A stretch of 64,000 nt of DNA from Methylobacterium adhaesivum (GTDB taxonomy: Bacteria; Pseudomonadota; Alphaproteobacteria; Rhizobiales; Beijerinckiaceae). The stretch is taken from assembly GCF_022179065.1 (NCBI RefSeq), contig NZ_BPQD01000016.1:1-64000 (forward strand). Direction: 5' to 3'. The position numbers and the translations under genes were made by a program. Shown piece by piece: positions 19,993-29,495 of this stretch (positions are counted from its first letter, which is position 1; every line of letters begins with the position of its first letter). Below the pieces are notes generated by a model. That model was given only the letters and a program-made list of their open reading frames with translations, had not been told where the DNA came from and made no database searches.

Positions 19993-20697
19993 ATGATCGA
20001 CCTCTATTACTGGCCCACGCCGAACGGCCACAAGGTGACGCTGTTCCTCGAAGAGACCGGACTGCCCTACACGATCAAGCCGGTGAACATCGGCACGGGC
20101 GACCAGTTCAAGCCCGACTTCCTGGCCATCGCCCCCAACAATCGCATGCCGGCCATCGTCGATCACGCGCCGGAGGGCGGCGGCGAACCGGTCTCCCTTT
20201 TCGAATCCGGCGCGATCCTGCTCTACCTCGCGGAGAAGACCGGCCGCTTCATCGCCCCTGACCTGCGCGGCCGCGCCGAGATCCTGCAATGGCTGTTCTG
20301 GCAGATGGGCGGCCTCGGGCCGATGCTCGGCCAGAACCACCACTTCTCGCAATACGCGCCCGAGAAGATCCCCTACGCCATCGACCGCTACGTGAACGAG
20401 ACCAACCGGCTCTACGGCGTCCTCGACCGGCGCCTCGCGGACCGGGCCTTCGTGGCGGGCCCGGACTATTCCATCGCCGACATGGCGGCCTATCCCTGGA
20501 TCGTGCCCTACGAGAAGCAGGGTCAGACCCTCGAGGACTTCCCCCACCTGAAGCGGTGGTTCACGGCCATCGCCGAACGTCCGGCGACGAAGGCCGCCTA
20601 TGCCCGCGCGCCGGAGGTCAATCCCGATCACGGCAAGACCATGAGCGAGGACGCCAAGAAGGTGATGTTCGGCCAGACCGCGAAGGGACGGGCCTGA
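19993..20697 (+). CDS. yfcG: Glutathione transferase, YfcG/YghU-like disulfide reductase
   Basis: The 234-residue protein has the thioredoxin-fold N-domain MIDLYYWPTPNGHKVTLFLEE, with the TPNG segment that distinguishes nu-class GSTs with disulfide-bond oxidoreductase activity. It continues with NNRMPAIVDH, SLFESGAILLYLAEKTGRF and a helical C-domain. It likely uses glutathione to reduce small disulfides. Length matches the family. Confidence 0.88.
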   Translation: MIDLYYWPTPNGHKVTLFLEETGLPYTIKPVNIGTGDQFKPDFLAIAPNNRMPAIVDHAPEGGGEPVSLFESGAILLYLAEKTGRFIAPDLRGRAEILQWLFWQMGGLGPMLGQNHHFSQYAPEKIPYAIDRYVNETNRLYGVLDRRLADRAFVAGPDYSIADMAAYPWIVPYEKQGQTLEDFPHLKRWFTAIAERPATKAAYARAPEVNPDHGKTMSEDAKKVMFGQTAKGRA

Positions 20698-20711
20698 AGA
20701 GCGCGACGCAG

Positions 20712-21581
20712 TCAGCGCCTCAGGGAATCCAGCGGCACCGGGGCGGCATGCGGGCGGTTCGCCAGCATGCCGTCGATGAGGGCCAGCACCTCGCGTCGAC
20801 CACAATTCGCGGCCGGCTCGAACGGCGTCCAGGTCTGGGTGAAGTCGAGGGCGGCGAACACGTCGCGGTAGCGCCGCAACTCGTTCGTCGTCAGCGGCAC
20901 CCCGCGCACGAACGCCTTGTGGGCCGAGATCGTCACCGCGCGCCGGAAATCGTTCGGATCGAGCTCGAATTTCAGGGCGTCGCCGCAGAACAGGATTTTC
21001 CGCGAGCGGTCGAACAGCACGGCGTGACCGTCGAAATGGCCGGCGGTGCGGTGAAGCTCCAACCCGGGCAGGGGCTCGAGAAAATCGTCGTAGGGCCACG
21101 AGACCTGCAACGCCGCGCTCCAGACGAAATCGGCCGCCGGCAGGCAGAGCTCCGGGTCGAACCGGTCCTGCAGCTGCACCAGGGCGCCGTAGGCATGGGG
21201 GTGCGAGGACGACAGCATCTGCATGCCGCCGAGTGCCGCGATGTGCCGGAGTGCCGCTTCGCTGAAGACCGGGCAGGCCTCGAAGCCCATGTTTCCGGCC
21301 GGCGTCTGGATCAGATAGGCGCTCGGGCCGATGCCGGAGACGGGGTCGTTCCAGAACCGCCACACGCCGGGCTCCAGCTCTTCCCAGTGACAGGGGAAGC
21401 GCGCCTGGGCCTCGGCCTCCGTCCAGAACTGCCAGCCGTCCTGCGGCACCACGTGCCGCGCGTCGAGGCACATGGGGCACGACGGCGGCGCCGTGAAATG
21501 GCGTTGCCAGAAGCCACAATTGTCGCACGTATAGGCAGGCAGGGCGAGAGCGCCCGCGAAAGGCAGATAACCGGGTGACAC
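20712..21581 (-). CDS. MBL-fold-like protein with N-terminal zinc ribbon
   Basis: This protein of about 289 residues starts with a CxxC...CxxC ribbon (TCDNCGFWQRHFTAPPSCPMC). A metallo-beta-lactamase-like fold follows: SSHPHAYGAL in place of the usual HxHxDH, then TAGHFDGHAVLF and ILFCGDALKFE. The histidine motif is degenerate, so hydrolase activity is uncertain. The GTG at 21581 is the most upstream reasonable start before the divergent glycosyltransferase; the exact start is unsure. Confidence 0.7.
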   Translation of the reverse strand: MSPGYLPFAGALALPAYTCDNCGFWQRHFTAPPSCPMCLDARHVVPQDGWQFWTEAEAQARFPCHWEELEPGVWRFWNDPVSGIGPSAYLIQTPAGNMGFEACPVFSEAALRHIAALGGMQMLSSSHPHAYGALVQLQDRFDPELCLPAADFVWSAALQVSWPYDDFLEPLPGLELHRTAGHFDGHAVLFDRSRKILFCGDALKFELDPNDFRRAVTISAHKAFVRGVPLTTNELRRYRDVFAALDFTQTWTPFEPAANCGRREVLALIDGMLANRPHAAPVPLDSLRR

Positions 21582-21689
21582 GGACGTTGCTCGGGTTGGG
21601 CCGGATGGCGTTGCGGGATCGCGCCAAGCATATAGGCGGGATCGCGACCGGTTCGATACGGTGGCGCGCCCGAACGCAGCCGGAGAATC

Positions 21690-23012
21690 ATGCCCGTCCC
21701 CTCGATCGCCTTCGATCTCACCCGTCTCATCACGCGGCTGCGCCACGCCAGCCCGAGCGGGATCGACCGGGTCGACCTCGCCTATGCCCGCCATGTCCTG
21801 GGGCAGACCGGCGCGCGCTTCGGCGTCGTCTCGACGGCCCTCGGCCCGAAGGTGCTCGAACGGGATGAAGCTCGCGCCATCGTCGAGGCGGTGGCGGCGG
21901 GCTGGATCGAGGATCGCGCGGCGGAAGACGATCCGGTCTATCGCCACCTCGCCGCCAGCCTCGGGTCGCCGGTGCGGGACATCCCCGGGCGGGATGCCTC
22001 CGCCCCGGCGTCGCGACGTCAGGCCGCCGCCGCGCGCCGCCGCCTGCAACTGCGTACCGCCGCGACGGTTCTGCGCGCCAGAAGCTCCGACCGCCTGCCG
22101 CGCGGGACGGTCTACCTCCACACGTCACACCTGCGCCTCGACCGGCCGGAGCGCTTCGACTGGCTCTACGGCCGGCGCGACATCCGTCCGGTGTTCTTCG
22201 TCCACGACCTCATTCCCATCGCCTATCCCGAATACGGCCGGCCGGGCGAGGCCGAGCGGCACGCCGTCCGCATGGGCACCATCGCGGCCCATGCGGACCA
22301 CGTCGTCGTGAACTCGGCGGACGTGGCAGCCCACTTCTCGGGGTATCTTGGCGCGCGCGGCCTGCCGGCGAAGCCCACGACGGTGGCCTGGCTCGGCGTC
22401 GAGCCCGTGTTCCAACGTGGGTCCGGCGCACCGAGCCTGGTGCCGGACCGCCCGACCTTTGTGACCTGCGGCACCATCGAGCCGCGCAAGAACCATCTCG
22501 GCCTGCTCAACCTCTGGCGCGACCTCGCCCAAAGCCATGGGCCGGCGACGCCGCGCCTCGTCCTCGTCGGGCGGCGCGGCTGGGAGGCGGAAAACATCGT
22601 CGATATGCTGGAGCGCTGCCCGGCCGTGCGGGCCCACGTGATCGAGGTCGGCGGCCTGTCGAGCCACGGCCTCGCGCGCCTGCTCCAGGGTGCCACCGCC
22701 CTGCTGATGCCCTCCTTCGCGGAAGGCTACGGGCTGCCCGTGGTGGAAGCCGCCGCCTGCGGCCTCCCCGTCGTCGCGTCCGACATCGCCGTCCACCGCG
22801 AGATCGGCGGGGGCTTCGCCCACCTGCTCGATCCCCTCGACGGTTCGGGCTGGCGCGAATCCGTCGAGGCCCTGAGCGCCGCAAATTCCTCCCTGGGAGC
22901 CGATCTCCGCCACAGCCTCGACGGCTACGCCCCCCCGGACTGGACGGCGCATTTCGCGATCGTCGATGCCCTGCTGGCCGACCGCGTTGCGGCCCTCCCG
23001 CTACGCGCCTAG
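21690..23012 (+). CDS. GT4-family glycosyltransferase
   Basis: The 440-residue protein has an N-domain starting SIAFDLTRLITRLRHASPSG, a central FVHDLIPI, and the C-terminal GT-B nucleotide-sugar motifs FVTCGTIEPRKNH and LLMPSFAEGYGLPVVEAAACGLPVVASD (given in pieces). It probably transfers a sugar to a polysaccharide or lipid carrier. It is divergent from the MBL-like gene and 28 bases upstream of the rhodanese gene. Confidence 0.87.
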   Translation: MPVPSIAFDLTRLITRLRHASPSGIDRVDLAYARHVLGQTGARFGVVSTALGPKVLERDEARAIVEAVAAGWIEDRAAEDDPVYRHLAASLGSPVRDIPGRDASAPASRRQAAAARRRLQLRTAATVLRARSSDRLPRGTVYLHTSHLRLDRPERFDWLYGRRDIRPVFFVHDLIPIAYPEYGRPGEAERHAVRMGTIAAHADHVVVNSADVAAHFSGYLGARGLPAKPTTVAWLGVEPVFQRGSGAPSLVPDRPTFVTCGTIEPRKNHLGLLNLWRDLAQSHGPATPRLVLVGRRGWEAENIVDMLERCPAVRAHVIEVGGLSSHGLARLLQGATALLMPSFAEGYGLPVVEAAACGLPVVASDIAVHREIGGGFAHLLDPLDGSGWRESVEALSAANSSLGADLRHSLDGYAPPDWTAHFAIVDALLADRVAALPLRA

Positions 23013-23040
23013 ACAGGAACGGACATATGAGGACGGTTCA

Positions 23041-23364
23041 ATGAACGTGGTCGATCTGGACCGGGACACGGTCAAGGCGGGGCTCGCCGCGGGGACAATC
23101 CTGCTCATCGACGTGCGGGAGCCGCACGAATACGCCAGTGGACATATCCCCGGTTCGGTGACCCACCCCCTGTCGACCTTCGATCCCGAAGCCATCGCCG
23201 CCCTCGTGTCCGAGGGTGGACGACGGCCGGTCTTCTCCTGTGCCGCCGGGGTGCGGTCCGTCCATGCCCTGGCCGCTGCGCAACGGGCTGGGCTCGGCAT
23301 CGACGCGCACTATGTCGGCGGCTTCAAGGATTGGTACGCCGCCGGCGAAACGATCGCGCGCTAG
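23041..23364 (+). CDS. Rhodanese-domain protein
   Basis: This 107-residue single rhodanese domain has LLIDVREPHEYASGHIPGS and the active loop FSCAAGVRS, with the catalytic Cys. It may transfer sulfane sulfur or act in redox signalling. The ATG at 23041 starts immediately after a GAGGACGG site and gives the canonical beginning, so the longer upstream frame was rejected. Confidence 0.85.
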   Translation: MNVVDLDRDTVKAGLAAGTILLIDVREPHEYASGHIPGSVTHPLSTFDPEAIAALVSEGGRRPVFSCAAGVRSVHALAAAQRAGLGIDAHYVGGFKDWYAAGETIAR

Positions 23365-23500
23365 GAGCGCGACGCCCGGTTTCCTCACCTCCGTGATGCC
23401 AAGTCTCGATGCGTTCATCTTCATCGAGCAGAGCATGTGCGTCAGCGCACGACACGGCTGAGGACGGACGTTTAGCTCGCAAGGCATAGGGATTATCGAT

Positions 23501-24637
23501 ATGCGCAGGCGCCTGCTCTTCCGTTTTCTTCCGGCTCTCGGCCTCGCACTGGCGGGACTGCCGGCCCTCGCGCAGGCGCCGGGCGGGCCACCCCCGAAGG
23601 TGACGACGGCCAAGCCCGTGGTGCGCGAGATCGTCGAGACCGACACCTACACAGGGCGGTTCGACCCCGTGGAGATCGTCGACGTGCGAGCCCGCGTCAC
23701 GGGCTACCTCGAGAAGGTGAACTTCCAGGACGGTGCCACGGTGAAGAAGGGCGACCTGCTCTTCGTCATCGACCGGCGTCCCTACAAGGCCGCCCTCGAT
23801 CAGGCGCAGGCCGCCCTGGTCTCGGCCAAGGCCCGGCTGAACTTCTCGCAGACCGACCTCGACCGCGCCCAGACACTGAGCAAGTCGGGCAACATCTCCG
23901 AACAGGTGACGGACCAGCGCCGCCAGGCGTCACAGACCGCCCAGGCCGACGTCGACAGCGCTGACGCGCAGCTGCGCCAGGCTCAGCTCAACTACGACTT
24001 CACCGAGGTGAAGGCGCCGATCTCCGGCCGTATCAGCCGGCGTCTCGTCACCGAAGGCAATATCGTCATCACCGACCAGACCCAGCTGACCACCATCGTG
24101 TCGCTCGACCCAATTTACTTCGGCTTCACCGTCGATGAACGCTCGTTCCTGAAGTACCAGGCCACCCTCGGCATCGGCATGGGCCAGACCCAGCGCGGCA
24201 AGGGCGTCCCGATCCAGATCGCCCTCACGGGCGACGAGAAGCCGACCCGTAAGGGCGTCCTCGACTTCGTGGACAACCGCGTCGACAACGCCACCGGAAC
24301 GGTCCTCCTGCGCGCCACCGTCGAGAACCCGGACGGCTTCATCAAGCCCGGCCTGTTCGGCATCGTCTCCCTGCCGGCGACGAAGCCCTACCAGGGCGTC
24401 CTCCTGCCGGACGATGCCATCGCGGCCAATCAGGACAAGCGCGTCGTCTACATCGTGGCCGATGACGGTGCGGTGGCCTCGCGCGAGGTCAAGCTCGGAC
24501 CGAAGGTCGACGGCTACCGCGTGATCCGCGATGGGTTGAAGGGCGATGAGAACGTCGTGGTCAACGGCCTGTCCCGCGTCCGCCCGGGCGCGAAGGTCGC
24601 AGCCGAATCGACGACGCTGCCGCCGAGCAAGACCTGA
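23501..24637 (+). CDS. RND efflux periplasmic adaptor (membrane fusion protein)
   Basis: The 378-residue protein has a signal peptide (RRRLLFRFLPALGLALAG, cleavage near ALAQA). It then has lipoyl-like halves (GYLEKVNFQDGATVKKGDLLFVID and YDFTEVKAPISGRIS), a coiled hairpin with many Gln/Ala repeats, and beta-barrel segments. It links the inner-membrane pump at 24864 to an outer-membrane channel, which is not encoded nearby. No local TetR or MarR regulator was found. Confidence 0.9.
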   Translation: MRRRLLFRFLPALGLALAGLPALAQAPGGPPPKVTTAKPVVREIVETDTYTGRFDPVEIVDVRARVTGYLEKVNFQDGATVKKGDLLFVIDRRPYKAALDQAQAALVSAKARLNFSQTDLDRAQTLSKSGNISEQVTDQRRQASQTAQADVDSADAQLRQAQLNYDFTEVKAPISGRISRRLVTEGNIVITDQTQLTTIVSLDPIYFGFTVDERSFLKYQATLGIGMGQTQRGKGVPIQIALTGDEKPTRKGVLDFVDNRVDNATGTVLLRATVENPDGFIKPGLFGIVSLPATKPYQGVLLPDDAIAANQDKRVVYIVADDGAVASREVKLGPKVDGYRVIRDGLKGDENVVVNGLSRVRPGAKVAAESTTLPPSKT

Positions 24638-24737
24638 CGGGAGTCGGGACCGCGCACCGGCCCCGCCCGGTCGAGCGACCCCGACCCCAAGCGTTCATGG
24701 TGCGCCAAGCTCGGGGCGGACCCGAGACGGCGCCCGG

Positions 24738-24791
24738 CGGATCGCCGGTCGTCAACGATATTGAACGTGCCCTCGGATCACCGGCGATCCG
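24738..24791. promoter_or_regulatory. Inverted repeat between adaptor and pump genes
   Basis: A perfect 12-base inverted repeat (CGGATCGCCGGT and ACCGGCGATCCG) is separated by 30 bases in the 226-base gap between the two RND genes. It could be a hairpin that tunes pump expression or an operator; there is no direct evidence for which. I see no gene in the rest of the gap. Confidence 0.45.
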
Positions 24792-24863
24792 GGGGCACGA
24801 CCGCCGACGAAGAGACGGTCCCGTCCGGGTCGCACGATCCCGGAGCGGCGAAAGGTTCATCCG

Positions 24864-27800
24864 ATGCGTTTTGCCCACTTCTTCGTCGATCGGCCGATCT
24901 TCGCGTCCGTGACGTCGATCATCTTCCTGATTCTCGGCTACGTGTCGTACGAATCCCTGCCCGTCTCGCAGTACCCTGAGATCGTGCCGCCCACCGTGGT
25001 CGTGCGCGCCTCCTATCCGGGCGCCAATGCCGAGACCGTGGCGGCCACCATCGCGACGCCCATCGAGCAGGAGGTGAACGGCGTCGACAACATGCTCTAC
25101 ATGACGTCGTTGTCGACCAACGACGGCAACATGCAGCTCACCGTCACGTTCAAGGTCGGCACCAACCTCGATATCGCGAACGTTCTGGTGCAGAACCGTC
25201 TCTCGGTCGCCCAGCCGCGCCTGCCGCCCGACGTGCGCAACCTCGGCGTCACCGTCCGCAAGGCCTCGCCCGACCTCATGCTCGTCGTGCACGTGCTGTC
25301 GCCGGACAACACCTACGACCAGAACTACCTGTCGAACTATATCTACCTGCGTATCCGCGATGAGCTGCTGCGCCTCGACGGTGTCGGCGACATCACGGTG
25401 TTCGGCGGCAGCGAGTACGCCCTGCGCATCTGGCTCGATCCCAACAAGCTCGCCGCCTACGGCCTCTCCACCACGGACGTCCTGACCGCCCTTCAGGAGC
25501 AGAACGTACAGGTCGCGTCCGGAGCACTCGGCGCGCCGCCGGCCCCGGCCTCGAACGCCTTCCAGCTCGTGGTGCAGTCGCAGGGCCGGTTCCAGACGCC
25601 CGAGGAGTTCACGGAGGTCATCGTCAAGGCGGCCGACGGGCGCCTCGTGCGGATCAAGGACATCGCCCGCACGGAGATGGGCCAGAAGGACTACACCACG
25701 CAGTCCTTCCTCAATTCGACCCCGGCGGTGGGCGTCGGCGTGTTCCAGCGGCCCGGTACCAACGCCCTCGAGGCGGCGTCCCAGGTGCGCCAGACCATGG
25801 ACACCATCGCCAAGAACTTCCCGCCGGGCGTCGAGTACAAGATCGCCTACAACCCGACGGAGTTCATCGAGGAATCGGTCCACGAGGTCTATAAGACCCT
25901 GTTCGAGGCCGTCGTCCTCGTGGTCATCGTGGTGCTGGTGTTCCTCCAGAGCTGGCGCACGGCCCTGATCCCGGTGATCGCGATTCCCGTCTCGCTCATC
26001 GGCACCTTCGCCGCCATGGCGGCCTTCGGCTTCTCGGTGAACAACCTCACCCTGTTCGGCCTCGTGCTGGCCATCGGCATCGTGGTCGACGATGCCATCG
26101 TGGTGGTGGAGAACGTCGAGCGCAACATGGCCGAAGGGCTTTCGCCCGGCGACGCCGCGCACAAGACCATGGACGAGGTCGGCGGCGCGGTGGTGGCCAT
26201 CGCCCTCGTGCTGTCGGCGGTGTTCATCCCCACCGCCTTCATCCCAGGCATCTCGGGGCAGTTCTACAAGCAGTTCGCCTTGACCATCGCGGCGTCGACC
26301 ATCATCTCGATGTTCAATTCGCTGACCCTGTCGCCAGCCCTCTGCAAGCTGCTCCTCAAGCCCCACCACGAGAAGAAGAAGCCGCGTTTCTTCGTTGCGC
26401 GCTTCATCGCCTGGTGCGCCCACCTGTTCAACCGCGGCTTCGACGCCCTGTCCAACGGCTACGCCCGCGTCATTCAATTCCTCACCGGGCGTGTGATCGG
26501 CCTCATCGGCATGCTCATCGTCTACGGCTGCGTCCTCGCCGGCACCCTGCACCTCGTCAGCACCGTGCCGACAGGCTTCATCCCGCAGCAGGACCAGGGC
26601 TATCTCATCGGCGTCGTCCAATTGCCCGCCGGCTCCGCCCTGGAGCGGACCACGAAGGTTGTGCGGCACGCCGCCGAGCTGGCCCGCAAGGTCGACGGTG
26701 TGGCCAACGCCGTCATCATCTCGGGCTTCGACGGCGCTACCTTCACCAACACCACTAACGGCGCGGTGATGTTCCTCACCCTCAAGGGGGCGAAGGAACG
26801 GGCCGCGACGGGACGCACCGCCGCCGCCATCACGGGCGACGTGTTCAAGGCGACCGCCGGGATTCAGGAGGCCCGCGTCCTGTTCATCCCGCCGCCCCCG
26901 GTGCGCGGTCTCGGCAACGGCGGCGGCTTCAAGATGCAGATCGAGAGCCGCCAGAGCTCGGCCATCGCCCCCCTGCTCGCGGCCGCCAACGAGGTGCTGG
27001 GCCAAGCCAACCAGAGCAAGGAAGTGCAGCGCGTCTTCACCACCTTCGGCAACGACACGCCGCAATTGTTCATCGACATCGACCGGACCATGGCACGGAT
27101 GCTGAACGTGCCGCTGCCCAGCGTGTTCGCCACGCTGCAATCCAACCTCGGCGGCGCCTACGTCAACGACTTCAACGCCTTCGGCCGCATCTATCAGGTC
27201 CGGATGCAGGCCGACGCGCCGTTCCGCCTCGAGAAGCGAGACATCGAGCAGTTGAAGGTGCGCTCATCCACGGGCGCTCTGGTGCCCATGGGGACCCTCG
27301 CCTCGATCCGCGAGATCAGCGGTCCGCAGATCGTCCAGCGCTTCAACCTGTTTTACTCGGTGCCGATCCAGGGCGATGCCAAGCCCGGCATCTCCACCGG
27401 ACAGGCCCTCGACGCCATGGAGAAGATCGCCCAGTCCCTCCCGGAAGGGTATTCCTACGACTGGACGGAGATCGCCTTCCAGCAGAAGGCCACGGGCAAC
27501 ACCGCCGTGTACGTGTTCGCTCTCGGCGTGCTCCTCGTGTTCCTCGTGCTCGCCGCCCAGTACGAATCCTGGGCCCTGCCACTGGCCATCATCCTCGTGG
27601 TCCCCACCGGCGTACTCGCGGCCCTCGCGGCGGTGCAGTTCCGGGGGCAGGACAACAACATCCTGACCCAGATCGGACTCATCGTTCTCGTGGGACTGGC
27701 TGCCAAGAACGCCATCCTCATCGTCGAGTTCGCCCACCAGCTCGAGGAGACGGAACGCAAGGGACCGGTGGCCGCCGCCGTCGAGGCCTGCCGCCTGCGC

Positions 27801-28073
27801 CTGCGCCCGATCCTGATGACGGCCTTCGCCTTCATCCTCGGCACCGTACCCCTGGTGATCGCCACGGGTCCGGGCGCCGAGATGCGCCAGGCGCTCGGCA
27901 CCGCCGTGTGCTTCGGGATGATCGGCGCGACCCTGTTCGGCCTGTTCCTCACCCCGGTCTTCTACGTGGTGATCCGCAACGGGCTGATCTGGCTCGCGAA
28001 GAAGCGGGGCAAGAACCCCCACGACACCACGCCCGACAAGCACGATCCCCACGCCACCCCGTCGCACGCTTGA
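24864..28073 (+). CDS. RND multidrug efflux permease (HAE1/AcrB type)
   Basis: The 1069-residue pump begins MRFAHFFVDRPIFASVTSIIF and has the large periplasmic loops and 12 hydrophobic segments expected of AcrB-like transporters. The proton-relay pair appears in IVVDDAIVVVENVERN. The final segment is Lys/His rich. It should export hydrophobic compounds using the proton gradient, together with the adaptor upstream. Substrates cannot be predicted. Confidence 0.94.
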   Translation: MRFAHFFVDRPIFASVTSIIFLILGYVSYESLPVSQYPEIVPPTVVVRASYPGANAETVAATIATPIEQEVNGVDNMLYMTSLSTNDGNMQLTVTFKVGTNLDIANVLVQNRLSVAQPRLPPDVRNLGVTVRKASPDLMLVVHVLSPDNTYDQNYLSNYIYLRIRDELLRLDGVGDITVFGGSEYALRIWLDPNKLAAYGLSTTDVLTALQEQNVQVASGALGAPPAPASNAFQLVVQSQGRFQTPEEFTEVIVKAADGRLVRIKDIARTEMGQKDYTTQSFLNSTPAVGVGVFQRPGTNALEAASQVRQTMDTIAKNFPPGVEYKIAYNPTEFIEESVHEVYKTLFEAVVLVVIVVLVFLQSWRTALIPVIAIPVSLIGTFAAMAAFGFSVNNLTLFGLVLAIGIVVDDAIVVVENVERNMAEGLSPGDAAHKTMDEVGGAVVAIALVLSAVFIPTAFIPGISGQFYKQFALTIAASTIISMFNSLTLSPALCKLLLKPHHEKKKPRFFVARFIAWCAHLFNRGFDALSNGYARVIQFLTGRVIGLIGMLIVYGCVLAGTLHLVSTVPTGFIPQQDQGYLIGVVQLPAGSALERTTKVVRHAAELARKVDGVANAVIISGFDGATFTNTTNGAVMFLTLKGAKERAATGRTAAAITGDVFKATAGIQEARVLFIPPPPVRGLGNGGGFKMQIESRQSSAIAPLLAAANEVLGQANQSKEVQRVFTTFGNDTPQLFIDIDRTMARMLNVPLPSVFATLQSNLGGAYVNDFNAFGRIYQVRMQADAPFRLEKRDIEQLKVRSSTGALVPMGTLASIREISGPQIVQRFNLFYSVPIQGDAKPGISTGQALDAMEKIAQSLPEGYSYDWTEIAFQQKATGNTAVYVFALGVLLVFLVLAAQYESWALPLAIILVVPTGVLAALAAVQFRGQDNNILTQIGLIVLVGLAAKNAILIVEFAHQLEETERKGPVAAAVEACRLRLRPILMTAFAFILGTVPLVIATGPGAEMRQALGTAVCFGMIGATLFGLFLTPVFYVVIRNGLIWLAKKRGKNPHDTTPDKHDPHATPSHA

Positions 28074-28081
28074 GGATTCAT

Positions 28082-28112
28082 GCTCCGGACACCAAGAGCC
28101 GGTGTTCGGAGC
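28082..28112 (+). terminator. Hairpin after RND pump gene
   Basis: GCTCCGGACACC pairs with GGTGTTCGGAGC across a 7-base loop, with one G-T wobble, nine bases after the pump stop codon. It likely ends the efflux operon. The remaining bases to the tRNA at 28266 hold no supported gene. Confidence 0.65.
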
Positions 28113-28265
28113 CACCTTAGGGGTTGCGTCCCGCAAGGCGGAAAGCTAAGACGCCTCCACCCCGCCAAGGGGTGTCGTACCGCTCTCCCGGTCGATCGCA
28201 CCTCCCCCAGGGATGCGAAGTTCGGGGACGAAGAGCGGGACCGACGGACTTCGGTACGGACCTGA

Positions 28266-28342
28266 CGGAGTATAGCGCAGCCCGGTAGCGCACCTGTCTG
28301 GGGGACAGGGGGTCGCAGGTTCAAGTCCTGCTACTCCGACCA
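28266..28342 (+). tRNA. tRNA-Pro (anticodon GGG), prophage attachment site
   Basis: The 77-base gene has acceptor CGGAGTA, D-arm with GGTAGCGC, anticodon stem CCTGT/ACAGG around CTGGGGG, T-arm GGTTCAAGTCC and an encoded CCA. The anticodon GGG reads CCC/CCT. A phage integrase gene and phage-type genes begin immediately downstream, and integrases of this type commonly use the 3' half of tRNA genes. The tRNA is therefore the likely attL-side core. Confidence 0.93.
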
Positions 28343-28380
28343 ATTCTTCAGTCTAACCCACTGAAATCGTTGACGAAGCG

Positions 28381-28404
28381 AAACGGGGCCGAAAGGCCCC
28401 GTTT
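28381..28404. terminator. Hairpin at the prophage left edge
   Basis: A perfect 10-base stem (AAACGGGGCC and GGCCCCGTTT) closes on a GAAA tetraloop about 40 bases after the tRNA. It would end tRNA transcription and insulate the prophage. The remaining bases up to 28598 show no supported gene. Confidence 0.65.
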
Positions 28405-28597
28405 CCGCGTTTCCGACCCGTTTCCGCCCCCGAGAAACGCCCTCCGAAGCAAGCCGGGGGTCCCTGCCCTTTATGATCGAGCCTGATTGTATCCGTTGCA
28501 TAATCCGGCGCTCCGGTTGTGGAGCGTGAAACTTTTCCTATGGCGTTCGTGTTCTCGTTCTGTTCTATTAAGTGCGTCGAATGCGGGGGCGGTCAGA

Positions 28598-28828
28598 TTG
28601 TCGCGGTTTGTATCGTATGAAGTCGAGCTTGCCGAAGCCCTGGAAGAGGGCGCGGCCGGGGATGGGATCAGCCTCGGGCCGACCGACGCCCTGCTCGCGG
28701 CTCAGGCGCTTCGCCTGCTCGGGCACCTGAAATGGCGAGTCGGCGACCGGCGCCGGCTGAAAGCCCTACGGTCGCGCGCCGTGGCGGCGATCCCTCGCCC
28801 GATCGAGAGCGGCGCGAGGCCGTTTTGA
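28598..28828 (+). CDS. Small hypothetical protein at prophage left end
   Basis: From a TTG at 28598 this frame gives about 76 residues (SRFVSYEVELAEALEEG...), with a helical acidic N-half and a basic C-half (WRVGDRRRLKALRSRAV). The longer version upstream is Ser/Arg-rich and less protein-like. It faces the leftward integrase operon. Weakly supported. Confidence 0.4.
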   Translation: MSRFVSYEVELAEALEEGAAGDGISLGPTDALLAAQALRLLGHLKWRVGDRRRLKALRSRAVAAIPRPIESGARPF

Positions 28829-28836
28829 CGGCGCGG

Positions 28837-29181
28837 TCAGCGTTGGGTGGCGGGAAGCCAAAGCGTCACGGCCTCGGGCCGTCGGTCGCTCGCGAAGAGA
28901 TGGACGGCGGCGCGCCAGTACCCGAGGGGGAAGCACTCGATCTCATTCACGGCCGATTCGAGCACGACGGGCTCGCCGTCGAGATGCACGGCGATCAGGT
29001 TCCGAGTGGCCTCGCCGAGGCCGAGCGCGGCTCGCACGCGCTCGGGATAGATCGGGTCACGCACGCTCAGAAGCTCGCCGCGGTCGCGCACGTAGAAGCC
29101 CGGCTTCAGGCGCATCCGCGCGCCATCGACGAGCCGCGGATCGACCTGAAGGTCTTCGCCCTCGATCACGATGCCGGTCAT
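28837..29181 (-). CDS. Hypothetical prophage protein
   Basis: This 114-residue protein (MTGIVIEGEDLQVDPRLVDG...) has alternating beta-type hydrophobic segments and no known motif. Its start overlaps the stop of the upstream gene at 29178 (ATGA), placing it at the end of the integrase operon. Function unknown. Confidence 0.6.
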   Translation of the reverse strand: MTGIVIEGEDLQVDPRLVDGARMRLKPGFYVRDRGELLSVRDPIYPERVRAALGLGEATRNLIAVHLDGEPVVLESAVNEIECFPLGYWRAAVHLFASDRRPEAVTLWLPATQR

Positions 29182-29495
29182 CGCTTCAGCCCCGCATCGG
29201 GGTCGGCGTTCTCCCAAATCTCGTCTGGGCGCGGCGGCCGAGACTGCTCAGGCGGGACCGTGTTGCGGATCACGATCCGCACCCGGTCGCGCCGGGCCTC
29301 CCACTCGGCTTCGGTTTCGTCGGGCTCCATGATCGCGCCGATCATCTCGGCGGCGACCGGCTCGGTCGCGGCGAGTTCGGCCGCGGCGAGAATGAAGGCG
29401 CAAAGGTCGGCGTTCGCCGTCTCGATCGCGGCGCGGTCACGGAAGGCCGCGAGGATATCACGACCGGCCTGAGCGGCTTTGTCTGTCGGCCTCAT
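29178..29495 (-). CDS. Hypothetical prophage protein, helical
   Basis: This 105-residue Ala-rich helical protein (RPTDKAAQAGRDILAAFRDR) has an acidic middle (EPDETEAEWEARRDR). It overlaps the integrase stop by four bases (ATGA) and is therefore coupled to integrase translation. No family recognised. Confidence 0.6.
   Translation of the reverse strand: MRPTDKAAQAGRDILAAFRDRAAIETANADLCAFILAAAELAATEPVAAEMIGAIMEPDETEAEWEARRDRVRIVIRNTVPPEQSRPPRPDEIWENADPDAGLKR

Noticed and set aside
24561-27140. Very long minus-strand open frame (859 codons) opposite the RND permease
   Set aside because: It is the antisense shadow of a conserved pump gene in GC-rich DNA, and its Gly/Arg/His/Asp-rich translation matches no family.
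28487-28597. Upstream extension of the small gene at 28598
   Set aside because: The extra N-terminal residues are Ser/Arg/Leu-rich and start in the non-coding region after the tRNA.
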